Shown here: in pieces, positions 7,866 through 15,614 of the stretch | Layout of the letters: each line of letters begins with the position of its first letter | Numbering within the stretch: position 1 is the first letter of the stretch | Virus record (IMG/VR): IMGVR_UViG_3300037070_001665 | Location: 1-23,157 of that record | Strand: one strand, 5' to 3' | Origin: a virus | DNA: 23,157 bases | Translations under genes and position numbers: made by a program | The notes under the pieces: generated by a model | Database searches by the model: none | What the model saw: only the letters and a program-made list of their open reading frames with translations | Told to the model about the DNA's origin: nothing

Positions 7866-8804
7866 CTATGCCACCGTCATTCCGATAAGCGAACTGATGC
7901 CGGTATCGTATTGGCCGCGAAAGTCCACAGCACTTGCCATTGACCCGGCGCTATCACTTACCGGCGCATTCACTGCCAGCGCCTTTGGAATGTTGACTGT
8001 GAAGGTATCCTCAGCTGCGCCCTCGCTTGACTTGAGGATAAAAGTGAGAGGCGTGAGCGTGCCTGCAATGGCATCAACGATGAACGCATCGTCGCGGTAG
8101 TAGACTTCAGCAGTACCACTGACTCGCAGGTTCTTATTGATGATGTGATCTGCGCTGGCGCTGCCCCACGCATACTTCGGGTCAGCCTGATTGTCGAGCG
8201 TGAGTGATGCTGTAAAAGCGCCAGGCACTGACACCCCATCCCACGTAACTGTCGCCCCAGCGAAGCCGGTAGTGAATGGCGATTTGCCTGTAAGCGTGCC
8301 GATCGTAGCCGTGCCAGGCATTGCGCTGCCAACGGTCTGCGCCAATCCAAAGATGTCGTAATTGACTGACACCTTGTCATTGAGCGGCATATCCATCGTG
8401 GCTGATGCCACTTCACAGCCAGTGAAGATCAGGTAGTCGTCCCCTGTACTCAGTTCCATCTTGGCGACAATCGTGAAGAAGTAGCCCGGATCAGCATCGG
8501 CGACAATCGCACCGCCTGCCCATGCAGCCGCGTGCAGCCACGCCCTCAGCAAGTCCTGCTGCCCCTGCTCATAATTGAGCACTGTGGGAATGCGCAGCCG
8601 CACAGCCCTGCTGCCACCTACCGTGAACGACTTCATGCGAGTGCCGTCATACACATCAAACTCAGTGGGAGTTGATTCATATGAGAGGCTGATGCCGTCG
8701 AGGAATGGCACAGCCGCATATACGCCTGTAGTTGGGGCAGTCCCGCGCACAGTCTCACGCTGGATGCCTATGATCGTGTTCGAAAGTAATGCGGGATCTG
8801 GCAT
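7866..8804 (-). CDS. Major tail tube protein
   Basis: A 312-residue beta-rich protein, one gene after the tail terminator and before the chaperones. The N terminus (NTIIGIQRETVRGTAPTTGV) and block LRIPTVLNYEQGQQDLLRAWL resemble tail tube proteins of phages with similar gene order. The C-terminal half (about residues 185-300: TVTWDGVSVPGAFTASLTLD, then NKNLRVSGTAEVYYRDDAFI) looks like a second tube-like or Ig-like domain. ATG at 8804 has a strong AAGGAG eight bases upstream, and a large hairpin lies before it, consistent with high expression. No catalytic residues are expected. Confidence 0.82.
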   Translation of the reverse strand: MPDPALLSNTIIGIQRETVRGTAPTTGVYAAVPFLDGISLSYESTPTEFDVYDGTRMKSFTVGGSRAVRLRIPTVLNYEQGQQDLLRAWLHAAAWAGGAIVADADPGYFFTIVAKMELSTGDDYLIFTGCEVASATMDMPLNDKVSVNYDIFGLAQTVGSAMPGTATIGTLTGKSPFTTGFAGATVTWDGVSVPGAFTASLTLDNQADPKYAWGSASADHIINKNLRVSGTAEVYYRDDAFIVDAIAGTLTPLTFILKSSEGAAEDTFTVNIPKALAVNAPVSDSAGSMASAVDFRGQYDTGISSLIGMTVA

Positions 8805-8825
8805 TGGTGCTCCTTAGTTAAAAGG

Positions 8826-8870
8826 GCGGACAAGCAAGCCTCGTGACCATCACATTGTTTGCATGTCCGC
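8826..8870 (-). terminator. Large intergenic hairpin, terminator or mRNA processing site
   Basis: Arms GCGGACAAGCAAGC (8826-8839) and GTTTGCATGTCCGC (8857-8870) pair at 12 of 14 positions. The 17-base loop contains its own small hairpin (GTGA-TGG-TCAC). On the minus strand the stem is followed by CCTTTTAAC, a weak T-tract. It fills most of the only sizeable gap in the tail genes, just before the tail tube ribosome binding site. It could end or slow upstream transcription, or stabilise the 5' end of a processed tail tube message. Confidence 0.6.
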
Positions 8871-8894
8871 TGAATGTACATCGCTCAACCAACT

Positions 8895-9335
8895 CTAGAG
8901 TGCTATGTCTTCGATAAACTCAAATGGGAACAGGAACGCTCGCCCGGCCCATTGCTGTTCGAAGGCGGTATCGTTCGGCCCAAGCGATTCCCTGAAACGT
9001 ATGCCATCGCCAAATGACCGGCGCTCGAATGCCGCGCGCAGCGCATCACTTGCCGCAATCAGCAGCGCATCGCCTGCATTCCGTGGTGCAAATACCTGAA
9101 TGGCGAGTATGCCAATCGTCGTGTTTTGCACCGTGCCCGCACTCCACGTGAAGGCAGCTGTGGACCATTGCGGGAACGTCACGCGAATCCAGGCACCATT
9201 GCCCGGCTTCACAAAGTAGGTGTTGGGCCATTCAATGGTGTCAGCCGTGTAGCCGAGGCCCGTCCACACCGCCTCAACTGCCGGTTCGATGACCGCACGC
9301 ACTTCACTGGTGGATGTGGCGATTGCGTAGCTCAC
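8895..9335 (-). CDS. Tail terminator-like protein (DUF4128-type)
   Basis: A 146-residue protein starting with GTG that overlaps the previous stop (GTGA). The pattern ATSTSEVRAVIEPAVEAVWTG near the N terminus, a mid-protein GILAIQVFAPRNAGDALLIA, and the C-terminal FLFPFEFIEDIAL resembles small tail terminator proteins. These sit between the gp10-like gene and the tail tube gene and form the ring that stops tube growth and joins the tail to the head. Order supports this strongly; sequence similarity seen by eye is moderate. Confidence 0.72.
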   Translation of the reverse strand: MSYAIATSTSEVRAVIEPAVEAVWTGLGYTADTIEWPNTYFVKPGNGAWIRVTFPQWSTAAFTWSAGTVQNTTIGILAIQVFAPRNAGDALLIAASDALRAAFERRSFGDGIRFRESLGPNDTAFEQQWAGRAFLFPFEFIEDIAL

Positions 9336-9766
9336 GATGATCTTGGGTCTCTCGAAAATGCCACTTGAATTGCCTTCTGCCAGAGCAGGTTCACTTCCGC
9401 CAGGGTAATGGCGACAATGCCAGCAGGCGCTTGTTTCGAAGAGCCATGCTCGAGGTAGACAAAGTACGGTGCTGAGTTAACAAGCCATACTGTCTGGCCG
9501 ATCCTGAAGAGCTTCACATCTCGCTTCGCTTGGGCCTTTGCCCTGGTGCCACTTGGGTCGGTGCGTTCCTTGTCAAAGTTTTCATCCGGCTGCAGCCGCA
9601 CAAACCAATGCGCTTTGGCCGCACCTGTATCGACTGGCGTGCGATCTATGAGCTTGTCGATCGTCTCAATGGCAGTGCTCTGCAGTGCCTTCGTCAGCCG
9701 TGCCGGTGTCTGTCGCTCCACCTTCTTGAGCACCTGCTTGTAATTGCTTCTGCCGATTGCGGCCAT
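9332..9766 (-). CDS. HK97 gp10-like head-tail/tail completion protein
   Basis: A 144-residue protein with a basic helical N terminus. It has the motif IDRTPVDTGAAKAHW (about residues 39-53) and, in the C-terminal half, VWLVNSAPYFVYLEHGSSKQ with APAGIV. The 'TPVDTG...A..W' and 'N..PY...LE.GSS.QAP.G' pattern is the HK97-gp10_like signature. Members act at the head-tail junction or in tail completion. The next gene starts inside its stop codon. Confidence 0.85.
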   Translation of the reverse strand: MAAIGRSNYKQVLKKVERQTPARLTKALQSTAIETIDKLIDRTPVDTGAAKAHWFVRLQPDENFDKERTDPSGTRAKAQAKRDVKLFRIGQTVWLVNSAPYFVYLEHGSSKQAPAGIVAITLAEVNLLWQKAIQVAFSRDPRSS

Positions 9767-9767
9767 T

Positions 9768-10133
9768 CTAGTTCCCCAATGTCAGGACGTAATTCGCGAG
9801 GACGCTCCCAAACCACGCGCGCCGCAACTCGACCACGCGGTACGAGACGCCGCTATGCTCAAGGCGATCGCCAGGTGATGGTGTGCCCGGATATGCGCCG
9901 GAGCTGATTGTGAATGTGGTGGCGTAGGTGATTGCCCCTTCGGGTGCCGTGACTCGCTCTTCGCCAAATATGCCGGACACTTCTACGCTCGCGCTCTCAG
10001 CTGGGCTGCGCGATTGCGTTGCCGTGCTATATCCCTGCAATACAACCGGATAGTAGGTCACGCGAGTACCTGCGAGCGTTACAAGGCCGTCAAGCTGCTC
10101 TTGATACAAATCGGCTATAGTCAAACACGCCAT
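9768..10133 (-). CDS. Head closure / stopper-like protein
   Basis: A 121-residue protein. The C-terminal half (PGDRLEHSGVSYRVVELRRA followed by NYVLTL) has the beta-hairpin pattern of small head-closure proteins of the SPP1 gp16 / HK97 gp7 type, which plug the connector after packaging. No catalytic motif. It lies between a connector-like gene and the gp10-like gene, where the stopper normally lies. Assigned mainly by order and length. Confidence 0.6.
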   Translation of the reverse strand: MACLTIADLYQEQLDGLVTLAGTRVTYYPVVLQGYSTATQSRSPAESASVEVSGIFGEERVTAPEGAITYATTFTISSGAYPGTPSPGDRLEHSGVSYRVVELRRAWFGSVLANYVLTLGN

Positions 10134-10164
10134 AAAGTCACCATCCCTTCAGACGCGAAGCGAA

Positions 10165-10644
10165 TCAAACAAACGGTGTGAACTCGCGGGCACGCGCTCG
10201 ACACTGTTCGTGGAGCAGCGATGCTTCAATCCTTGAATTGCCTGCTGATGTGGTCACAAGGTGCGATGCTCGTGCCGCCTTGACTGACCACGCTTCGTGC
10301 GCAGCCGCGCGCACATCAAACACATTCTCGTAATCCGGCCCAATCTCTTCCCAGTTCGCAGTACCATCTGCCATCCTCGAAGAGGGATGGCTTGACCAGT
10401 CAGGCACAGTTGCTGAACTTGTGCCGGTCTGGATGCACATGTACCGCCGCCCGTTGCGCGGATAGATCTGCACCTCATCCCCATAGATGTAGAGCGTCGA
10501 AGGTGTCCACACCCCGCACCGCATGTGCCGCTCGAGGATCGCCGCTTCCTCACCCACGATGCTTGGCGTGCAGTCAGGTTCTGCGTGCAGCAGAAGCTGC
10601 TCGTATGCCTGGTGTCGCATTTCTTCGAGCGTAAAATCAGCCAT
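10165..10644 (-). CDS. Head-tail connector region protein with a carbohydrate-binding-like segment
   Basis: A 159-residue protein whose ATG overlaps the previous stop by eight bases. The N-terminal 40 residues and C-terminal 50 residues are helical, as in connector adaptor proteins. Between them, residues 45-102 (VWTPSTLYIYGDEVQ, then RRYMCIQTGTS, PDW and DGTANWEEIG) form a compact module of the 'W.P...Y..GD.V...G..Y.C...GTS...P.W' kind, resembling ChiA/CBM5_12-like or phage decoration folds. The position suggests an adaptor; the embedded module is unusual there. Function is inferred. Confidence 0.55.
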   Translation of the reverse strand: MADFTLEEMRHQAYEQLLLHAEPDCTPSIVGEEAAILERHMRCGVWTPSTLYIYGDEVQIYPRNGRRYMCIQTGTSSATVPDWSSHPSSRMADGTANWEEIGPDYENVFDVRAAAHEAWSVKAARASHLVTTSAGNSRIEASLLHEQCRARAREFTPFV

Positions 10645-10942
10645 CTCTTTTTGGTCGTTTCACCAGTCTTGGGCCACGCTCTGCCTTTGTTTCAGGCGGT
10701 TCATGTAATGCTTTAGCTTCAGGTTCTACTTCAGGTTCTACTTCAGATCGCCTCAGCACTTCTTCCATGTCGATTAGCTCAGTAGTCACTTCACGCTCTG
10801 GCGGTGGCCAGCCGAGCCGCTTTGCTTCGTCCTCATCGTAGTAATCGCCGTGCTTAACCCAGAGGAAGGCGGCACTCGGGTCGCCTTCCTCCACAAGGGT
10901 TTTACGATCAGCAGTTAGATAGAGCCTGCGATCTGCAATCAT
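10637..10942 (-). CDS. Small charged protein of the head-tail region, unknown function
   Basis: A 101-residue protein. The ATG at 10942 (MIADRRLYLTADRKT) is preferred to an in-frame TTG at 10963 that would overlap the upstream gene. The N-terminal half (RRLYLTADRKTLVEEGDPSA, then DEDEAKRLGW) resembles small proteins encoded next to the decoration protein in many siphoviruses. The C-terminal third is low-complexity and charged, with a repeated Glu-Val-Glu-Pro unit produced by a 12-base tandem DNA repeat, and ends in a basic tail (RLVKRPKRDG). I cannot assign a role. Confidence 0.6.
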   Translation of the reverse strand: MIADRRLYLTADRKTLVEEGDPSAAFLWVKHGDYYDEDEAKRLGWPPPEREVTTELIDMEEVLRRSEVEPEVEPEAKALHEPPETKAERGPRLVKRPKRDG

Positions 10943-10946
10943 AAGC

Positions 10947-11459
10947 TCACGTCTGCGTGCCAACTTTCGTCCAGGTCGGACCTGCCGCCGTGCCGGTATT
11001 CACGTACAGGATGCCATTCGTGGTATCAGTCAAGAGCGCGCCCTTTGGTGCGCCTCGCCCGCCTGAATCCACGCCTGGCGTTGTTGTGACCATCCCGGTA
11101 ACGATGCTCGTGCCGGTCAATGAGCTGGTCACTGTCATGAGGCCCACATCCCGCTTGGCGAGTGCCCCAGTGAACGTGATCGTTGCCGTGCCAACACCTG
11201 CGGTCATTGTGCCAACAGCAGTGGTCACATTGCCGGTGCCGATGTTCGAAAGAGCCTCGAGAGCCGCATCAATCGCAGCTACGAGCGTGGCATTGACATT
11301 GCTCCACGTGATCGCTGCGGTCGTGAGCCCTTCGAATGAGATTGTGAACGTCCCGCCTGTGATCGTGCCGCCCAGTGTGAGCGTCTGCACTTCATCAGTG
11401 CCGGTCGCCGGAGTTCCGGCATATTGAAGCAATCCAAAAGAACCTTCGATGATTGGCAT
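10947..11459 (-). CDS. Capsid decoration-like beta protein
   Basis: A 170-residue protein, nine bases after the capsid gene, with ATG at 11459 preceded by AGGAGG. Residues 26-120 form a Thr/Gly-rich beta domain (LGGTITGGTFTISFEGLTTA, ALEALSNIGTGNV, TITFTGALAKRDV), a repeat-like fold seen in phage head decoration and surface proteins. The tail end (GALLTDTTNGILYVNTGTAA) resembles the trimerising ends of decoration or fibre proteins. Being next to the capsid gene suggests it decorates or stabilises the head. The role is inferred from context and composition. Confidence 0.65.
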   Translation of the reverse strand: MPIIEGSFGLLQYAGTPATGTDEVQTLTLGGTITGGTFTISFEGLTTAAITWSNVNATLVAAIDAALEALSNIGTGNVTTAVGTMTAGVGTATITFTGALAKRDVGLMTVTSSLTGTSIVTGMVTTTPGVDSGGRGAPKGALLTDTTNGILYVNTGTAAGPTWTKVGTQT

Positions 11460-11468
11460 GTGTGCCTC

Positions 11469-12716
11469 CTATATTCCCGTTACGAGGCAGAAGGCGGTCG
11501 GTCGAATCACTGCAAAGGCTGCGCGAATCTCCGCGACTATGCTGCGCTGATTCTTGATGAAGTCATCGTTCTGATAACCCACCTTGATGGTCAGCCCCTT
11601 GCGTTCTGCAAGCAGTGAATAGTTGGCGAAATCACCCACGATTCCGGTGCCTTCGGTAAGTCCCGCATCGAGCACAACTGGCAGACCCCAGATGCGATCC
11701 GGGCCCATCTCTGACGGGTTGCCCCAGATGTAGATGCCATCAGTGGTGCGAAGCAGCTTCACATCCTGCCAGTCATTGGGATGCGATACGTATGCGCTTG
11801 GCATTGCCTGCCCAGTCACGCGCACCTTCGTCATCGCCTTATAGACTGCATCAGGCGTTGGATCTGTGGCTTTAGCCTGCGTCTGCACGCCCACGACGTT
11901 GACAATGCCCAGCAGGTTCGGCGTAATGCCGCTGCCCACGAGGATCTGCGTATTCAGCCGCTGGCGCACCATGAATCCGAGCCGGTTCTCGATGTACTCC
12001 TGCATTCCGGGCACATCCTCGAGCTGCTCATCCGTCACAGGAATCCATACGGCAATCTTGCGCACAGGGCTCGTGCGCTCTGTCAATGCGAGTGTTGCTT
12101 CAGGCTTGGCCGAACCTTCAGCAGTCTCCACAGCCGCATTCGTGAAGGTAGTTTCCTCCATGTAGATGAATGCATTCTGAGTGATCTGGATCGTCGGGAT
12201 GAGATCAGTGACTGCGGGCTGTGGCGTAGCGTATGGAACTACAACGGTCGAGCGCACTCGCTCAGGCACCCAGCCTGTCGTGGTCGTCAAGAGCGTCTTA
12301 AGGCGCATGTCAATGAACACGGCATCGGATTCCTGCCCTGTTCCGTGATTGCGCAGAAACTCCTGATATGACTTCGACTCTACGAACTGCTGGCCGATGC
12401 CCTTCTCGGATGGCTCAGGCGCATTGCCCTTTGGATTGCCGCCAAAGTTGGGGCGGTTCGGTTTCGAAAGATCGTCCTGAATGCTCTTGACGCTCGCGGC
12501 GATCTGCTCAGTCTCGAGCACCTCATCGCGCGCTTTGCCGATGGCGTTGATTTCCGCCATTCGCGCACGCACGTCATCAAGCTGCTCAGGCGTCAGGTCG
12601 TACGTAGTCTTGCCATCCTGCTCAACCTTGTGCGCATCGAAAATCTTCTGACATTCTTCTGACTTTGCCAGGCGCAGCTGCTCAAGCTCCGTGGCTGTTT
12701 TGCCCTTATGACTCAT
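11469..12716 (-). CDS. Major capsid protein, HK97 fold
   Basis: A 415-residue protein. Residues 1 to about 105 are charged and helical (LEQLRLAKSEECQKIFDAHK) and end in a Pro/Gly/Asn-rich linker: a scaffold-like delta domain probably removed by the protease encoded just upstream. The rest has HK97 capsid features: TGWVPERVRSTVVVPYATPQ, AEGSAKPEATLALTERTSPV, VTDEQLEDVPGMQEYIENRL, ILVGSGITPNLLGI and the C-terminal NQRSIVAEIRAAFAVIRPTA. The start ATG has AGGAG seven to eight bases upstream. No separate scaffold gene is visible, as expected when a delta domain is present. Confidence 0.95.
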   Translation of the reverse strand: MSHKGKTATELEQLRLAKSEECQKIFDAHKVEQDGKTTYDLTPEQLDDVRARMAEINAIGKARDEVLETEQIAASVKSIQDDLSKPNRPNFGGNPKGNAPEPSEKGIGQQFVESKSYQEFLRNHGTGQESDAVFIDMRLKTLLTTTTGWVPERVRSTVVVPYATPQPAVTDLIPTIQITQNAFIYMEETTFTNAAVETAEGSAKPEATLALTERTSPVRKIAVWIPVTDEQLEDVPGMQEYIENRLGFMVRQRLNTQILVGSGITPNLLGIVNVVGVQTQAKATDPTPDAVYKAMTKVRVTGQAMPSAYVSHPNDWQDVKLLRTTDGIYIWGNPSEMGPDRIWGLPVVLDAGLTEGTGIVGDFANYSLLAERKGLTIKVGYQNDDFIKNQRSIVAEIRAAFAVIRPTAFCLVTGI

Positions 12717-12725
12717 TGCAAACTC

Positions 12726-13460
12726 CTATTTGTTCACTACAAGTGTTTTTAGAAACTCTGCATAAACTGCGCGGGCTTCAGCATCGCTCGCCTTTTCGGG
12801 CGGTCTGATGAGCTGCCTGAGTTTGCGAGTCTCAACCGCACAAATCTGCAAGGCATCATCAAAAGCAATGAACCTGTCCTGATTCGGCAGTGAGATGTCA
12901 CGCCCTTTGGCTGCGCACAGTTCGTAGAGCGACTTACTGCGAGTAGCAAACCGAGTCACGCAATCAAGAGCGGTTTCGGCTTGGTTGGCGTACGTGCTAG
13001 GGACGTCCGATTTTATGGTGAGAAGTTCAGTGGCCGGGTTCATCCCCACGAGGACTGGCGACCACTCATAAAGCTCCAACTCATCAAGCTGCCGTATGTC
13101 TTTGGATTCACCGTCGAATGAATCCTTAACCACACGATAACCGATGGAAAACTCATCAATGATACCGAATTTGATGTCACTAAACGCTTCGCGGCCACGC
13201 TGCGTGTCGGGATTGAATACAGCGTCAATGACTAGCCCCTTGTCTGTCTCGTGCGCTTCGAGCGTCTTGGCTACCGGTGTTTGCCAGTCGTGAGCCCACA
13301 CGCCTTTCGGCATGCGCCTCGCCAGACTCGCCTTGAATGCACCCGGCATTACCCTTTCGTTAGCGTGATCAACGACGTTGAACACGCTCACAAGGGCGGT
13401 AATCCTATACTCGTCTGCCGCCTGCACACTGGCTGTGAATTGTTTGCGTTCAAGCTCCAT
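12726..13460 (-). CDS. Prohead protease, HK97 (U35/S78) family
   Basis: A 244-residue protein. The catalytic histidine lies in WAHDWQTPVAKT (His57) and the serine in IIDEFSIGYRV (Ser105), with VFNPDTQRGREAF between them, the normal order of this herpesvirus-assemblin-like family. It should cleave the capsid delta domain during head maturation. Residues 150-244 form an extra C-terminal region of unknown role (many members end near 180-200). The start codon lies in the right arm of a perfect 8-bp hairpin and lacks a clear Shine-Dalgarno; a promoter-like -10 lies only about 16 bases upstream. Confidence 0.92.
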   Translation of the reverse strand: MELERKQFTASVQAADEYRITALVSVFNVVDHANERVMPGAFKASLARRMPKGVWAHDWQTPVAKTLEAHETDKGLVIDAVFNPDTQRGREAFSDIKFGIIDEFSIGYRVVKDSFDGESKDIRQLDELELYEWSPVLVGMNPATELLTIKSDVPSTYANQAETALDCVTRFATRSKSLYELCAAKGRDISLPNQDRFIAFDDALQICAVETRKLRQLIRPPEKASDAEARAVYAEFLKTLVVNK

Positions 13461-13475
13461 CTGAAATGATGGAGC
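13454..13475. promoter_or_regulatory. Perfect 8-bp inverted repeat covering the prohead protease start codon
   Basis: The arms GCTCCATC (13454-13461) and GATGGAGC (13468-13475) are perfect complements around a six-base loop. On the minus-strand message the right half contains the ATG of the protease gene. It could be a DNA operator next to the promoter-like element upstream, or an RNA hairpin limiting initiation. Confidence 0.6.
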
Positions 13476-13525
13476 CTTATAGCATGGGAGGTGCCCTTAC
13501 TTTTGGGCGGTACTTTTGGCGGGAG
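13476..13525 (-). promoter_or_regulatory. Candidate late promoter before the capsid maturation genes
   Basis: On the minus strand an extended -10 (TGCTATAAG; core at 13481-13476) is preceded by two direct copies of a CCGCC(C)AAAAGTA unit (within 13525-13497). There is no TTGACA at -35, so an activator bound to the repeats is plausible. The same arrangement (CCGCCAAAGTAAG, CACC, CATGCnATA) recurs at 21452-21486. It is 16 bases from the protease start codon. Inferred from shared sequence and location. Confidence 0.55.
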
Positions 13526-13528
13526 TTT

Positions 13529-14140
13529 CTAGCTGTCTGCTGTGGCGGATTGGCGGTACTCAAACTCGCATTGATCATTCGCGCGGCAGGTGCGCTCGCC
13601 TACCGGCACAAGTGTCCCGATTGGTTGCCAGCCCTTGCCTGCCTCCTGAAAGCATTCCTCACAATGATCCGCGTCAGGCTCGAGGAAGCTGCGCTCTTCC
13701 TGCATTCCGGCGTACTTCTCGCGCTGGCCGATTGATTCTGTATAGCTGATCCAGCCTGACTGCCCATACTGTGCCGAACGTCCCGGCGATGGCGTATCCT
13801 GCCCCGATTCGACGCCCAAGAGAAACCGGCTGAGGAAGCCGTATTGCTGCACGAGCAGTGAGCCGAGCTTCCCGCGCTGCCTTGCGCCCATCTGCTCTTT
13901 GCCACCAAAGGCAAGCTGAGACATGGCGCTGTGCGTTGCCTTGACGCCTTCACGCATTGCAACGGCCCAATCCTCGAAGGTGATCTTCCCGTCTACGTAT
14001 GTTTGGGTTAAGTCTTCAAGCGCATCGGCACTCTTCGAAACGATTCTCAGCCCGATCTTGCGCACTTCGGCAGGTGTGAGCGGTTTGCCGTTAGGTTTGA
14101 TGTACTGCCGCCGTCTTGGGTCCCACTGGTAGTCAGGCAC
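13529..14140 (-). CDS. Minor head / head morphogenesis protein (MuF-like)
   Basis: A 203-residue protein starting with GTG (VPDYQWDPRRRQYI) five bases after the portal stop. The C-terminal block has DADHCEECFQEAGKGWQPIG and, a few residues on, GERTCRANDQCEFEYR, the Cys-rich end typical of Mu gpF-type minor head proteins encoded after the portal; the paired cysteines may bind a metal. The N-terminal two thirds are helical. Such proteins are internal head components, often ejected with DNA. It is short for the family. Its stop lies at the edge of the candidate promoter region. Confidence 0.65.
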   Translation of the reverse strand: MPDYQWDPRRRQYIKPNGKPLTPAEVRKIGLRIVSKSADALEDLTQTYVDGKITFEDWAVAMREGVKATHSAMSQLAFGGKEQMGARQRGKLGSLLVQQYGFLSRFLLGVESGQDTPSPGRSAQYGQSGWISYTESIGQREKYAGMQEERSFLEPDADHCEECFQEAGKGWQPIGTLVPVGERTCRANDQCEFEYRQSATADS

Positions 14141-14144
14141 ATTG

Positions 14145-15614
14145 TCACTCGTGCTCGATTGTCACTTTGGGTTTTGCCTTGAGCATCTTCGCGGCTTCAT
14201 CCTCACCGAGTGCCAGCAGCCACGGAATTGCAGCATCCAGCACTGCGTCATTGCCGCTCGCGTTCGGATCAGCAGCTTTGAATGTGAGCACCTTGCCGCC
14301 CTGCTCACCATCCCTCATTGCGTCATCACCCACAGGTGGTCCTCCGCTCTCGATTGGCGCATATATCTCGTCCTCCGCATCGAACTCGTAGCCTGCAAGC
14401 TCACGCACTTCGCTGCGCTTCAGCCAGCCGCTCTTATAGCCAACTGAAAGCCGCGCATAGAGCGCGTCCTGATCTTCGCTGAGTGCCCGTATCGCAGTCA
14501 GATCAAACCTAAATTGATGGCGCTCAGTATCATCCTCAAAGTCACCGAGGAACTGCGTCGTGAGTTCTTCCTCGATGTAACGGTACAGCGGGACGAGATA
14601 TGATTCCGTTGCATATTCTACCAGTTGACGCGCGTTAGAGTAAGTCGCTTTGTCTAGTCCTGCGCCATAGCCAAGCACAATCGCTGGTATGCCAATGACT
14701 GCCGAGAGGCGCTCTTCCGGGAGCCGTCGCAGCTGCGCCAGGTTGAGATCATTCGGGCTGAAGCCCACCTTCTCGACATTCACCGCCGCCCCGCTCACCC
14801 ACGCCTTGCCACGCTGATCACCTTGCGTCTGCCGCAGGTACTTCTCGCGCACATCGTTCGGATCAAACTGGTACGCATTCACGTTCTCTTTGAGGCTGAT
14901 CACAACAGGCGGCACTGCGCCATTCTTCATCAGCAGCGCACTGTAGTTCGCAATCTCATTGTCTGTGTAGACTTCGCGCATCACGCTTGCAACGGGCGAG
15001 AGGCCCATGCGCGTGTTCATCGGGTCAATACCATCCCGGAAGTGGATCACATCTTCCTGTTCGAAGGTCTGCGTTGCCCCGTCCACCTTGTACTCGTAGC
15101 CTGTGATGAACTCTGAGCCGCTCTGCGGCCACAATGGGCGCATCATATGCGGTGGCACATACCAAAGCTCAGTCACGCGACTGCCGCCATTGCGCACTTT
15201 GAGCACATACGGGTTGCCGCTCACGATCCACGAGTATGCGAATGCCTTGAGCAGTGTTGTGCCTGAGTAATAGAGATTGGGTCTGCGCAAGAGCTTGGCT
15301 GCCGGATGGCCTGGAATGACCTGCTCCATCCCATCTTCGTCAAGCTCAACCACGTTGAGTGGCGCTTCAGGTAGCACACGTCCGAGCCAGTTGACTGCTG
15401 CGATTACGAGCGACGAGCCGCCAACGCTCCCAACCTCAGATGCGTAGTCGATGTTCTTGCCGCTGTAGCCGTAGCCGTTCCACGCATCACTCAGCACGTT
15501 CCACACAATGCCGGAACTGCCAGCAGTGCCGCCCTGACTTGGGAAGCGCATGGCGTCCTTCAAGCTGGCGAGTGCTTGGATCGAACGTCTGATGATGCCC
15601 GTTTCTTTCGTCAT
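14145..15614 (-). CDS. Portal protein, HK97 family
   Basis: A 489-residue protein with many recognisable portal segments: EVGSVGGSSLVIAAVNWLGR (about residues 60-79), RPNLYYSGTTLLKAFAYSWI, GNPYVLKVRN, EQEDVIHFRDGIDP, GLSPVASVMREV, EERLSAVIGIPAIVLGYGAG and RQLVEYATESYLVPLYRYIE. It forms the dodecameric ring through which DNA enters the head. Start ATG at 15614 lacks a clear Shine-Dalgarno and lies at the end of a tandem 10-bp repeat. It follows the HNH cassette and the small helix-turn-helix gene. Confidence 0.95.
   Translation of the reverse strand: MTKETGIIRRSIQALASLKDAMRFPSQGGTAGSSGIVWNVLSDAWNGYGYSGKNIDYASEVGSVGGSSLVIAAVNWLGRVLPEAPLNVVELDEDGMEQVIPGHPAAKLLRRPNLYYSGTTLLKAFAYSWIVSGNPYVLKVRNGGSRVTELWYVPPHMMRPLWPQSGSEFITGYEYKVDGATQTFEQEDVIHFRDGIDPMNTRMGLSPVASVMREVYTDNEIANYSALLMKNGAVPPVVISLKENVNAYQFDPNDVREKYLRQTQGDQRGKAWVSGAAVNVEKVGFSPNDLNLAQLRRLPEERLSAVIGIPAIVLGYGAGLDKATYSNARQLVEYATESYLVPLYRYIEEELTTQFLGDFEDDTERHQFRFDLTAIRALSEDQDALYARLSVGYKSGWLKRSEVRELAGYEFDAEDEIYAPIESGGPPVGDDAMRDGEQGGKVLTFKAADPNASGNDAVLDAAIPWLLALGEDEAAKMLKAKPKVTIEHE

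Noticed and set aside
11781-12371. Plus-strand open frame of 196 codons opposite the capsid gene
   Set aside because: Composition rich in His/Arg/Cys with no recognisable motif; fully inside the well-supported capsid gene.
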